Source: Fidelibacterota bacterium UBA7300
Lineage (GTDB): Bacteria > Fidelibacterota > Marinisomatia > Marinisomatales > UBA2128
Assembly: GCA_002471865.1 (NCBI GenBank)
Contig: DKQU01000042.1
Location: 1-16,846 of the forward strand
Direction of reading: 5' to 3'
DNA: 16,846 nucleotides
Shown here: in pieces, positions 7,511-16,113 of the stretch
How the letters are laid out: each line of letters opens with the position of its first letter
Numbering within the stretch: position 1 is the first letter of the stretch
Translations under genes and position numbers: made by a program
Notes under the pieces: generated by a model
What the model saw: the letters and a program-made list of their open reading frames with translations, nothing else
Database searches by the model: none
Told to the model about the DNA's origin: nothing

Positions 7511-8892
7511 GATGCTGTCCTCTTCAGATTAGCAACTGCAGCTTTGAATGTATCGCCTCGTTCCTCAAAATTTTCAAACTGATCAAAACTGGCGCATCCG
7601 GGAGAGAGGAGTACCACATCCCCGGATTGAGCCGATTGGAAAGCAGTTTTCACTGCTAAAGGGATATCGCCGGCATTTTGAGTCGGAACGACTCCTGAAA
7701 AAGCTTCAGAAATTATCTCGGCTGCTTTTCCTACGAGAATGATTTCCTTTACGTTTGATTTCATGAACTGAGTCAACTGGCTGAAATCTCCCCCTTTGTC
7801 AAGCCCGCCCATGATAACAATCAGCGGATTGTCGAATGACTTTAACGCTACTTCAACTGAGTCTACATTCGTCGCTTTGGAATCGTTGAAGAATTCTACT
7901 CCGTCGAGATTATCCACGAATTCGATTCGGTGTTCGACACCGGGGAAAGAGCTCATAACTTTTCCGACAGCATTAGAATCGATATTCAGCAAATTGCTGG
8001 CAGTTGCAGCTGCGAGAAAGTTGGAAAGATTATGTTTCCCAGGTAGTGACACATCCTTGAGGTAAATCAAAATTTCATCTGCCGCGTCATAGATTTTCGT
8101 TTCATTTACAGTGAAGAGAGCATTTGGAACAGTGTTTAAAGAGAACGGGACTAACATCGCAGACGTCTCAAGATAAGGTGTGAGTTCGGCATCATCTTTG
8201 TTATAGACCACTTGATCATTTTCTGTCATGTTATTGAGGATGTTCATTTTAGCTCGGGCGTAAGCATCCATGTTTGCATAACGATCCAAATGGTCAGCCG
8301 TCAAGTTCAATAGCACAGCTACTTTTGGCTTGAAATGATGGATATGTTCCATCTGGAAGCTGCTGACTTCCAGCACATGCAGTCCGTTATTGGGCTCATT
8401 GCCGAGAATGGATCTGACGGCATCCGAAAACGGGAACCCAATATTGCCAGCGAGAAAGGTCTCGTACCCTCCGTAACGACACATTTCTGCGAGCATAGTA
8501 GTGGTTGTTGTTTTTCCGTTGGATCCGGTAACAGCGGCAATTGGCAGGTTTGTAAACCAGCTTGCCAACTCCACTTCTGATACAACAGGAATGCCCTTCT
8601 CGCCGGCTTTGGTTAGGATATCCGCATCCTGTGGGACTCCGGGGCTGACAACAATAAGATCAGCCTCAAATGATTTTTTTGTATGTCCATCGATTTCGAA
8701 CTCAATTCCGAGTTGTGACAATTCTTGTTTTTTTTCTGCCCAGTCAACCGGCTCTTTCTGATCTGTAAGAAAAGCTGTCGCTTCTACTTCAGTCAGAAGG
8801 CGGCAAACCGCCATTCCACTTCGAGCACCACCCACAACGGTTACATTTTTTCCACTGAGATCCTGAGTCGGTTTGTCCAGTTTTTCAGTCAT
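7507..8892 (-). CDS. murD: UDP-N-acetylmuramoyl-L-alanine--D-glutamate ligase MurD
   Basis: MurD is the cytoplasmic ATP-dependent ligase that adds D-glutamate to UDP-MurNAc-L-alanine. The 461-residue product begins with a Rossmann-like domain, VTVVGGARSGMAVCRLL (17-33). It then has the SPGVP motif, the P-loop GSNGKTTTTTML (123-134), NLTADHLDRY with the downstream lysine in ARAKMNIL, and GKHNLSNFLAA. FNDSKATN, IVIMGGLDKGGDF and LSPGCASFDQFENFEERG follow and are characteristic of MurD. Its ATG overlaps the mraY stop as ATGA, and its stop overlaps ftsW in the same way, so the three genes are probably translationally coupled. No damage was seen. Confidence 0.97.
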   Translation of the reverse strand: MTEKLDKPTQDLSGKNVTVVGGARSGMAVCRLLTEVEATAFLTDQKEPVDWAEKKQELSQLGIEFEIDGHTKKSFEADLIVVSPGVPQDADILTKAGEKGIPVVSEVELASWFTNLPIAAVTGSNGKTTTTTMLAEMCRYGGYETFLAGNIGFPFSDAVRSILGNEPNNGLHVLEVSSFQMEHIHHFKPKVAVLLNLTADHLDRYANMDAYARAKMNILNNMTENDQVVYNKDDAELTPYLETSAMLVPFSLNTVPNALFTVNETKIYDAADEILIYLKDVSLPGKHNLSNFLAAATASNLLNIDSNAVGKVMSSFPGVEHRIEFVDNLDGVEFFNDSKATNVDSVEVALKSFDNPLIVIMGGLDKGGDFSQLTQFMKSNVKEIILVGKAAEIISEAFSGVVPTQNAGDIPLAVKTAFQSAQSGDVVLLSPGCASFDQFENFEERGDTFKAAVANLKRTAS

Positions 8893-10046
8893 CGTATTTT
8901 AAATGTGCTTAATGTCATCAATGCGAACAGAATTCCGAGAATCCAAAAGCGAACCACCACTTTGCTTTCCGCCCACCCTTTCAGTTCAAAATGATGATGA
9001 AGCGGTGCCATGAGGAACAGTCGTTTCCCTTTTCCGTGCTTGCGCTTGGTGAATCGAAAATATTGGACTTGCAGAATAACCGATACAGACTCGATAATAA
9101 AGATTGCCGCAGCGAAGGGGAGGAGGAACTCTTTCTTCAGCAAAACTGCTACACCGCCGATGGCTGCTCCCATGGCGAGAGAGCCGGTATCTCCCATGAA
9201 TACTTCTGCGGGACGAGAATTGAACCAAAGGAATCCCAGCGCTGCCCCAACCAAGGCGACACAGAAAATGGTCAATTCCCCGGCACCGGGCAGATATAGA
9301 ATGTTGAGATATCTGCTGAAGTCTGCCCTCCCTGTGATGTACGCTATCCCGGCAAATACAAATGCTGCTATGGCAATAAGTCCTGAAGCCAATCCATCCA
9401 ACCCATCGGAAAGATTTACTGAGTTAGAGGTGGCGGTTATGACAAAAATCACGAATAGTGCATAAGGGAGCCAATGCTGAAAATCAAGCACAGATTCCTT
9501 GACGAACGGAACAGTAGTAACCGATGCATCTATTGAATTCTTTACAGGATCACCTTCTGCCGGTGTCATCCATTGGTATATCTCAATATTTTGGCTCGAG
9601 AGAATTACAATAGTCAGGAAAATCCCCAAAATTATTTGACCGGCTAACTTATATCGTGCTATCAACCCCTTTTCGCTTTTGCGGATATTTTTCAGGTAGT
9701 CATCGATAAATCCGATAAACCCCATCCATATTGTAGCAGTTAAGATTAGCAGGATGTAAGGGTTGGTCAGATTAGCCCAAAGGATAGTGGGGAGAATCAC
9801 TGCCGCGAGGATGATGATTCCCCCCATTGTTGGCGTACCCTTCTTCGAGAAATGGGACTCCGGTCCCAAACTTTTTACTTCTTCTCCAATGTGCTTTTTG
9901 TGCAGAAAACGAATAATGCGTGGTCCGATTATAAAGCTGATTAAAAGTGCAGTCAACGCTGCCATTGCAGAGCGGAACGTGATGTATTGGAAGATATTAA
10001 ATCCGGAAATTTTCGTGTGCAGCGGATAGAGAAGATGATACAGCAC
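8889..10046 (-). CDS. mraY: Phospho-N-acetylmuramoyl-pentapeptide transferase MraY
   Basis: MraY is the polytopic membrane enzyme that transfers phospho-MurNAc-pentapeptide to undecaprenyl phosphate, making lipid I. The 385-residue product starts like typical MraY (MLYHLLYPL, then FNIFQYITFRSAMAALTAL). It has GPESHFSKKGTPTMGG (61-76), the catalytic aspartates D115/D116 in FIDDYLKN, NLSDGLDGLASG (211-222), FMGDTGSLAMG (283-293) and the histidine motif PLHHHFELKGW (348-358). Length is about 25 residues above many family members, explained by a loop around residues 150-190. The start is GTG at 10046, sharing one base with the murF TAG stop. The stop overlaps murD as ATGA. Confidence 0.97.
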   Translation of the reverse strand: MLYHLLYPLHTKISGFNIFQYITFRSAMAALTALLISFIIGPRIIRFLHKKHIGEEVKSLGPESHFSKKGTPTMGGIIILAAVILPTILWANLTNPYILLILTATIWMGFIGFIDDYLKNIRKSEKGLIARYKLAGQIILGIFLTIVILSSQNIEIYQWMTPAEGDPVKNSIDASVTTVPFVKESVLDFQHWLPYALFVIFVITATSNSVNLSDGLDGLASGLIAIAAFVFAGIAYITGRADFSRYLNILYLPGAGELTIFCVALVGAALGFLWFNSRPAEVFMGDTGSLAMGAAIGGVAVLLKKEFLLPFAAAIFIIESVSVILQVQYFRFTKRKHGKGKRLFLMAPLHHHFELKGWAESKVVVRFWILGILFALMTLSTFKIR

Positions 10047-11389
10047 TACTCTTCAAAAACCTCGGTAATGATGGTATCCAATGCCATTCCTCTTGACCCC
10101 TTGAAAAGAACAGCATCACCCTGTTTCAAAAATGCGTTTAAAACCGAAGATAATTCTTTTTTTTCTGAATAACTGCGAGCATCTATTTTTCCCATTGCCG
10201 CATCGGCTGCAATTTTACTCTCCTTACCGTAACAGAGTAGCAGATCACACTCCATTCCGGCGCATTTTCGGCCAAATTCTTCATGATCCGATGAAGATAT
10301 ATCTCCCAATTCCAGCATATCGCCAAAAACGATTACTCTTCGGCCTTTTACCGGCAGACTAAATAGCAAATCAACTGCAGCAATAGCTGAAGCGAGATTG
10401 GCGTTGTAACTGTCGTCAATTACTGTAATTCCGTCAAAAGTTTTTACTTCGCATCTACCCTTTGTTGACTGGAAAGTGAGGATAGATTCCTGGAATGATT
10501 CCCATGACACTCCTAGTGTGACAGAAACAGCCGCAGCGGCAAGACTATTTTTTGCATACGTTTCATCATATGAATTCAGTTCGATTTCTTCTCCATTGAT
10601 AATGATAGTTAGAAGCCCATCATCGTTTTGATGGAGGTCAGCGGCAAAATCACAATCCGGATTGAAACCGTATGTCACCTTCTCGGCCATTGTATCAAGA
10701 TTATGAACATACTTGTCATCCATGTTGACAAATGCTATACCGTCTTCAGGAAGAGAGGTGAAGAGTTCTCCTTTTGTTCGGGAAATATTTTCAATACTCC
10801 CAAAACTTTCGAGGTGGGCACGAGCGATATTGGTTATTAATCCGTACCGAGGTAGTGACAGATTGCTGAGGTATTCAATATCGCCCGCTCTATTAGCGCC
10901 CATTTCGAGGATCGAGAAGGTATGGTGCGAGGTAAGCTCGAGTAAGGTAAGAGGCAATCCGAGGTGAGTATTGTAATTACCGCGAGTCCCGTGAACAGTG
11001 TGGGATGCGGAAAATATATGAATCAATAAATCTTTGGTTGTTGTCTTGCCGTTGCTGCCTGTTATTCCCAAGACCGGAATTGAGAAATTTGTTCGCCATT
11101 TTGCTGCAACTTTCCCGATAAATATTTCAGGATCTTCTACCTCAATCTGAGGAAGTTTAACATCCATACGCCGGCTTGATACAAGAGCCGCAGCGGCGCC
11201 ATTTTCTTTCGCTTGATTGATATAATTGTGTCCGTCCACTTTCTCACCCGACAGAGCAACAAACAGATCACCATTGTGGATTTCTCGACTGTCCAATGCG
11301 ATTCCGGTTATTTCGGCTGTTATCTCTTGTTTTGTCATTTCAGCCATCATTCGTCTAAACGCCTCTGGTTCAGGAAGGTCAATTCTCAT
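10046..11389 (-). CDS. murF: UDP-N-acetylmuramoyl-tripeptide--D-alanyl-D-alanine ligase MurF
   Basis: MurF is the last cytoplasmic Mur ligase, adding the D-alanyl-D-alanine dipeptide to make UDP-MurNAc-pentapeptide. The 447-residue protein has the substrate domain with ALDSREIHNGDLFVALSGEKVDGHNY (31-56), the P-loop ITGSNGKTTTKDLL (109-122), ILEMGANRAGDIEYL, TNIARAHLESFGS, and the MurF-typical DDSYNANLASAIAAVD. Near the end are VFGDMLELGD and VLFKGSRGMALD. The ATG overlaps the murE 3' end by 11 bases. The stop shares one base with the mraY GTG. Its presence inside the cluster separates this locus from typical Bacteroidetes clusters, where murF usually lies elsewhere. Confidence 0.97.
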   Translation of the reverse strand: MRIDLPEPEAFRRMMAEMTKQEITAEITGIALDSREIHNGDLFVALSGEKVDGHNYINQAKENGAAAALVSSRRMDVKLPQIEVEDPEIFIGKVAAKWRTNFSIPVLGITGSNGKTTTKDLLIHIFSASHTVHGTRGNYNTHLGLPLTLLELTSHHTFSILEMGANRAGDIEYLSNLSLPRYGLITNIARAHLESFGSIENISRTKGELFTSLPEDGIAFVNMDDKYVHNLDTMAEKVTYGFNPDCDFAADLHQNDDGLLTIIINGEEIELNSYDETYAKNSLAAAAVSVTLGVSWESFQESILTFQSTKGRCEVKTFDGITVIDDSYNANLASAIAAVDLLFSLPVKGRRVIVFGDMLELGDISSSDHEEFGRKCAGMECDLLLCYGKESKIAADAAMGKIDARSYSEKKELSSVLNAFLKQGDAVLFKGSRGMALDTIITEVFEE

Positions 11390-12863
11390 CTATCGCTTTC
11401 AGGACTGTATCCACATCAGAATAGGGGATGTGTTCTGTTCCCACGATATCAAAATTGTCTTGTCCTTTACCTACCACTGCTAAAATATCGTCTGAGTCCA
11501 TCTGAGCAATTGCATCAACAATAGCACGTTTTCGACTATTATAGATTTCATGTTTTTTCTGGCTGAATCCGGATTCAATCTCCTTGTTGATGCTTTCCTG
11601 TGATTCCGTTCGAGGATTATCCGGTACGACCATAATTCTGTCTGCGAACAGTTCTGTTTTTTCTGCCATTAACGGTCGTTTCTCATGATCCCTTTCGCCG
11701 CCGCAGCCGAATATCACCCACAATTTTCCGTTTTCAGGTAGAAGTGATTTAAGTGAAGTGAACAATTTTTCGTAAGCATCAGGTGTATGAGCATAATCCA
11801 CAATAACAGATGCGCTATTTCGAGTTGTGAATTGCTCCATCCGTCCGGGTATTGTTTGGCATGCGGCTATTCCCGCTTCAATAGCTTCCAACGGGATTCC
11901 CATGCTCCAAGCGGTCGTAGTAGCAGAGATAATATTCTCTAGATTGTGTACACCGAGAAGTGCCGAATTGACCGAAACCTTTTTGTCTCCCAGCACAATG
12001 GTTCCCGTGATGCCGTGGCGGGACATTCCCCATTCCTCGAAATGCACATCCCCATCTCCTTCTATTGCACAGTTGACAACAGGGGAGGAACAGAGCTTTC
12101 GCAACTCTTCAGCTCGCGGATCAGCACTGTTGATGATTGCCTTACCGTCACTGTTTACCATAGAAAAGAGTTTTGACTTTGCTAGGAAATAGTCATCCAT
12201 TGAACCATGAAAGTCGAGATGGTCTTGTGTCAGATTTGTAAAAACTGCGTAGTCAAACAAAACATTGTTCACTCGCTGCATTTCCAGTGAATGAGAAGAA
12301 ACTTCCATGATTACATGAGTGACACCCCCGTCGCGGAATAGACTAAGCAAACGCTGAAGTTCCAAGCTATCAGGCGTAGTGAGGGAGGTAGAAGCATCCA
12401 TCCCTTTAGACTTGGCACCCAGTGTCCCAATGATTCCCACCTTCAATCCATACGATTTCAAGATATCATACAGAATATGGCAGGTAGTAGTCTTCCCGTT
12501 GGTACCTGTAACTCCGATAATAGTCATGTCTGCCGATGGATTATCGTAGTAATTCGCTGCCATTTGAGATAGCGCCTGCCTGGGATCCTGAACACGAATC
12601 AGCGGAGTATTAGGTCTCATTCCGGCGTCAATTTTTTTCCCGTTTAAGATGACAGCAGCAGCGCCATTTTCAAGTGCTTCCGGGATGAATTTTGTTCCGT
12701 CTTGTTGACTTCCGTGGATGGCGACGAAGATCGAGCCCGGCCAGACTCTACGGGAATCAAAGGAGATGGATTGAATGGGAACGTCCAGAGGGATATCTGA
12801 GATTAAGTTTACGCCGTTTAATATTGAGGTCAGTTTTTCCATCAGTTTAATTTGATTGAGCAT
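11379..12863 (-). CDS. murE: UDP-MurNAc-L-alanyl-D-glutamate--2,6-diaminopimelate ligase MurE
   Basis: MurE adds the third stem-peptide residue. The DNPRTE motif (residues 415-420) is the signature for meso-diaminopimelate rather than lysine. Other motifs are FDSRRVWPGSIFVAIHG (35-51), the P-loop GTNGKTTTCHIL (120-131), NLTQDHLDFHG, the carbamylated-lysine segment FLAKSKLF (about K229), PGRMEQF, DYAHTPDAYEK and FGCGGERDHEKRP. The usual GKGHE loop near the C-terminus reads GKGQD (465-469). The start is uncertain. ATG at 12863 has AGGA 5 bases upstream and overlaps ftsI by 22 bases. ATG at 12842 (seven residues shorter, MEKLTSILNG) shares one base with the ftsI TGA stop and fits the family N-terminus well. 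Confidence 0.96.
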   Translation of the reverse strand: MLNQIKLMEKLTSILNGVNLISDIPLDVPIQSISFDSRRVWPGSIFVAIHGSQQDGTKFIPEALENGAAAVILNGKKIDAGMRPNTPLIRVQDPRQALSQMAANYYDNPSADMTIIGVTGTNGKTTTCHILYDILKSYGLKVGIIGTLGAKSKGMDASTSLTTPDSLELQRLLSLFRDGGVTHVIMEVSSHSLEMQRVNNVLFDYAVFTNLTQDHLDFHGSMDDYFLAKSKLFSMVNSDGKAIINSADPRAEELRKLCSSPVVNCAIEGDGDVHFEEWGMSRHGITGTIVLGDKKVSVNSALLGVHNLENIISATTTAWSMGIPLEAIEAGIAACQTIPGRMEQFTTRNSASVIVDYAHTPDAYEKLFTSLKSLLPENGKLWVIFGCGGERDHEKRPLMAEKTELFADRIMVVPDNPRTESQESINKEIESGFSQKKHEIYNSRKRAIVDAIAQMDSDDILAVVGKGQDNFDIVGTEHIPYSDVDTVLKAIDEN

Positions 12864-14821
12864 GTGGATCCTGGAGATACTTCAGTTCCAGCTATTGGCC
12901 ATTGATAAACAACTGCCCCGGAACCTTCTACTTTTGGAGTTAATTCAAACTTTTTGACTGTTGAGATAGCACTTCGAAGACTCATCCCTCGAAGATCTGG
13001 CACGATAATACCAGGGTTGAATTTTTCAACAGAAGCTGTCATTAAAGTAAGTGGAGCATTATCCTGTGTCCCTACAAGTAAATCATCTTGAGAGGTATCA
13101 GGATGAGGTGTCAGACGATTTTTCAGCCTCGGTTTATGCACTAAAATTTCATCATCTTGGTAAATGATTCTTTTCATAACATTTTTGAAAATGGGAGCAG
13201 CGGAAAGTCCTCCCCAATGTTGGCCTTTTCCCGGTTCATCAAGCACGAAAACACCAACCAACTGAGGGTCATCTGCAGGAAAGAACCCTGCAAAAGAGGA
13301 GATGAACTTCAATTTAGAGTATTCTCCATCGATAAACTTCTGAGCTGTTCCTGTCTTTCCCGCAACATTCCAACCTGCCAGATAAGCACTTGTTCCCGTT
13401 CCGTTCTCAACTGATCGTTGCAACATAGATTTCAGACTTGCAATATTTTTTGATGAAGAAATCTTTCGTATAATCTGAGGTTTTTCATGATGTATTACTT
13501 GTCCCTCGGCATTTTGGATTTTTTCTACAATAATAGGTTTCATAAGATATCCGCCATTAGCAATTGTTGCATATGCTAGTGCGATCTGTAGAGTTGTGAC
13601 GGAAACTTCGTGTCCTAAAGGAAATTGAGCTATCGAGATTCTGCTCCACTCATCTATAGTTCTTAGACGACCATTGGCTTCCCCGGGAAATGAGATGCCT
13701 GATTCAGATCCAAAACCAAATTTTCGAGCAAAACTATAGAGATCTTTTGCGCCAACCCGTTCTGCAATTTTAATAACTCCTACATTACTTGAATTTTCAA
13801 TAATTTGAGAAAAATTAAGTAAGCTAAAATCCGACCAATCTTTTATTGTAGTACCTCGAAAATCATAACTGCCATTTTCGCAATTAAATTCTTCTTTCAG
13901 CCCCACTTTTCCAGTATGGATAGCCGCCATAGCCGGGACAATTTTAAAAGTTGATCCTGGCTCATATTGGTCAGTAATAACTCGATTCCGGATGAATTCC
14001 TTCTGTGTAAGTGAAGGAGAATTAGAGTCGAAATCAGGTAGAGATGTCATGGCAAGGATTTTACCTGAAAATGGTTCCAAAATAATCCCCATCCCTCCAG
14101 AGGCACCTGTTGAAACTATTGAACGGTTTAACTCGTCTTGTAAAATGGCTTGATATTCAGCATCAATGGTTAGAACTAGATTATTTCCATCCACTGGTTT
14201 CTGAATAGGATAAGCTTGGTTTTTTCGAGATTTCCCATGACCATCGGTCTCAAGTATGGTCCAGCCGGTTTTTCCCATCAAACCGATATCATATTGTCGC
14301 TCAAGTCCTTCCAGACCTTTTCCATCAATGTTTGTGAAGCCAATAATTTGAGAGGCTACATGTCCATGGGGATAAAGCCGTGAACTGTGTTTGTGTGCTA
14401 CAAGTCCCTTGTCTTTCAATGCAAGAAGAGGTTTACTTTCATCATGCTTAAGGTTGCGCTCTAGAAATTCATACGTTTTATCAGAATCAAGTCGGTTTTC
14501 GTAGTAGTCTTTACTTCTCCCGGTGACTTTTGAAAAAGTGGAAACAATCAAATCACGATTTTCTACCCGATTAGGATGAACGGCGAAATCGTAGTGGATG
14601 ATATTTTCAGCCAACGACCGATATTTACGATCGTGAATAGTACCTCTAATAGCAGGGAGAAGGATCTTTTCCTCGCCTTGAATTTTTACTATCTCACTAA
14701 AATTATTACTCCTAAAAACTTGGATATAGAGATAACGCATGGCAAGACCTGCCCAGAGCAAGACAACAAAGCTGGATAAGAACAAAATACGTGTCCGGAA
14801 TTTTAAGAACGATTTAGTCAT
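12842..14821 (-). CDS. ftsI: Septal transpeptidase FtsI (PBP3) with C-terminal PASTA domain
   Basis: FtsI is the class B penicillin-binding protein that cross-links septal peptidoglycan, paired with FtsW. With the start at 14821 it has 659 residues: a short basic tail, one membrane anchor (about 11-35), the PBP dimerisation domain, and the transpeptidase domain. The catalytic serine is in STFK (290-293), followed by SSN (344-346) and KTGTAQ (489-494). A single PASTA domain follows (about 604-659, PDLRGMSLRSAISTVKKF). The chosen ATG lies inside the ftsL 3' end (ATGACTAA, 8-base overlap). ATGs at 14830 and 14860 are in frame; the longest form would add 13 residues before the anchor. The stop lies at the murE start. 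Confidence 0.96.
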   Translation of the reverse strand: MTKSFLKFRTRILFLSSFVVLLWAGLAMRYLYIQVFRSNNFSEIVKIQGEEKILLPAIRGTIHDRKYRSLAENIIHYDFAVHPNRVENRDLIVSTFSKVTGRSKDYYENRLDSDKTYEFLERNLKHDESKPLLALKDKGLVAHKHSSRLYPHGHVASQIIGFTNIDGKGLEGLERQYDIGLMGKTGWTILETDGHGKSRKNQAYPIQKPVDGNNLVLTIDAEYQAILQDELNRSIVSTGASGGMGIILEPFSGKILAMTSLPDFDSNSPSLTQKEFIRNRVITDQYEPGSTFKIVPAMAAIHTGKVGLKEEFNCENGSYDFRGTTIKDWSDFSLLNFSQIIENSSNVGVIKIAERVGAKDLYSFARKFGFGSESGISFPGEANGRLRTIDEWSRISIAQFPLGHEVSVTTLQIALAYATIANGGYLMKPIIVEKIQNAEGQVIHHEKPQIIRKISSSKNIASLKSMLQRSVENGTGTSAYLAGWNVAGKTGTAQKFIDGEYSKLKFISSFAGFFPADDPQLVGVFVLDEPGKGQHWGGLSAAPIFKNVMKRIIYQDDEILVHKPRLKNRLTPHPDTSQDDLLVGTQDNAPLTLMTASVEKFNPGIIVPDLRGMSLRSAISTVKKFELTPKVEGSGAVVYQWPIAGTEVSPGSTCSIKLN

Positions 14822-15170
14822 TTGGTACATCCAATTTGGCAAGTATATCAGGGTTGACATAAACTACCAATGTTTCAGGTTCAGGTGAGATCATTCCTAA
14901 TTTATCTCGGGCGACAGAAGCAATTCTATCAGATCGGCTAAGGGCAGCATTAGTATTATCCAGTTCCCTGTTTTCCGTGAGCAGATTTTCATGAATTTGT
15001 TCAAGCTTAACTATATCTCTAACGGTCAGATTGATTTCATTGTAAATCCACAGGTAAGTCAAGAAACCCGATATGAAGAGTACAGAAATAACAAAAAAGA
15101 GAAGGGAATTGATAAAATCCTGTTGGTTTTTCCGTGTTTTTCTCTTCCTTTTTCTTTTGAGTCGAGTCAT
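14814..15170 (-). CDS. ftsL: Cell division protein FtsL-like
   Basis: FtsL is a small bitopic membrane protein that forms a periplasmic coiled-coil complex with FtsB-like and FtsQ proteins and activates FtsWI. The 118-residue product has a very basic cytoplasmic tail (MTRLKRKRKRKTRKN), one transmembrane segment (about 21-43), a heptad-like region (about 46-85, IVKLEQIHENLLTENRELDN), and a conserved end RIASVARDKLGMISPEPE. Sequence similarity in this family is low. The call rests on size, topology, the LGMISPEPE pattern and location between rsmH and ftsI. The ATG overlaps the rsmH stop as ATGA. Confidence 0.9.
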   Translation of the reverse strand: MTRLKRKRKRKTRKNQQDFINSLLFFVISVLFISGFLTYLWIYNEINLTVRDIVKLEQIHENLLTENRELDNTNAALSRSDRIASVARDKLGMISPEPETLVVYVNPDILAKLDVPND

Positions 15171-16111
15171 AATCTTTCTACTGCTCTTAATTTTGCACTC
15201 CTTGAGCGTGAATTGGTATTGATCTCGTCTTCAGATGGAATAATCGGATGTGATGTCAGAATTTTGACAGTAGCTTTATGATCACATTGGCAAATCGGTA
15301 GCTTAGGCGGGCAGATGCACTCTTTTGCATGGCCACGAAATGCCTGTTTGACTATTCTATCTTCGAGAGAGTGGTAAGATATGGTTACCATTCTTCCTCC
15401 CGGTTTTAGATAATTCATGAAATTCTTCAGGACTTCTGTCAAAGCGTCCAATTCACTGTTTACAGATATGCGTAGAGCTTGGAAAATTCTTGAAAGTGAT
15501 TTGTTCAAATAACGAGGTGGCACAACTGTCGATATAACCTTGCGTAACTGTGTTGTAGTGTCAATTGCTGATTTGGACCTCTGTTGAACAATTGTTTTTG
15601 CTACTGAACCGGCCATACGGTCTTCACCATATTTTTTTATTATTTTACGCAATTCAGATTCTGACCAAGTATTAATGATTTCATTGGCTGTTATGCTAGA
15701 TGTCATGCTGAATCCCATGTGTAGCGGACCGTTAAATCTGTAAGAGAAACCACGTTTAGGACTGTCAAGTTGAAGAGAAGAGATGCCCAAATCGAGTAGA
15801 AGTCCGTCAATCTGGCTAAGGTTAAGTGTTTCGAGTATAGAAGGTATATTTGAAAATGTATCTGAGATGAGATGACAATTGGAGGCAGCGCCGATTGATT
15901 CTTTACAGCGGGTGAGTGCCTCCTCATCCAGGTCAATCCCTACAAGAGTCCCGTTTTCCGAAAGGAGTGAAAGTATTGCAGCAGCATGACCACCCAACCC
16001 TACAGTTCCGTCTAAATAAATGCCGTCCCGCTTGATATTCAAATAATCGACAGTTTCCTTGAGAAGAACGGGTATGTGTGTAAGTTTGTTTGAAGGCCAT
16101 TTTGATGCCAA
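15167..16111 (-). CDS. rsmH: 16S rRNA (cytosine(1402)-N(4))-methyltransferase RsmH (MraW)
   Basis: RsmH uses S-adenosylmethionine to methylate N4 of C1402 in 16S rRNA, tuning decoding at the ribosomal P site. The 314-residue product has HIPVLLKETVDYL (12-24), the SAM-binding motif YLDGTVGLGGHAAAIL (32-47), GIDLDEEAL (58-66), LLLDLGISSLQLD (104-116), FQALRISVNSEL (210-221), SYHSLEDRIVK (245-255) and a cysteine-rich segment CICPPKLPICQC (265-276). It ends in SRSRSAKLRAVERL, typical of the family. The start is TTG at 16111, 2 bases after the mraZ stop, with no Shine-Dalgarno match; coupling to mraZ is likely. The usual DGPLDMRMD motif is changed to NGPLHMGFS (127-135). Confidence 0.95.
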   Translation of the reverse strand: MASKWPSNKLTHIPVLLKETVDYLNIKRDGIYLDGTVGLGGHAAAILSLLSENGTLVGIDLDEEALTRCKESIGAASNCHLISDTFSNIPSILETLNLSQIDGLLLDLGISSLQLDSPKRGFSYRFNGPLHMGFSMTSSITANEIINTWSESELRKIIKKYGEDRMAGSVAKTIVQQRSKSAIDTTTQLRKVISTVVPPRYLNKSLSRIFQALRISVNSELDALTEVLKNFMNYLKPGGRMVTISYHSLEDRIVKQAFRGHAKECICPPKLPICQCDHKATVKILTSHPIIPSEDEINTNSRSRSAKLRAVERL

Positions 16112-16113
16112 TG

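Noticed and set aside
8319..8585. An 88-codon minus-strand frame inside murD
   Set aside because: It overlaps the intact murD frame on the same strand across conserved motifs and has no support as a gene.
9010..9465. A 151-codon open frame on the plus strand
   Set aside because: It lies wholly antisense to mraY, which has every family motif, and its product is low in recognisable structure. It is a shadow of the mraY reading frame.
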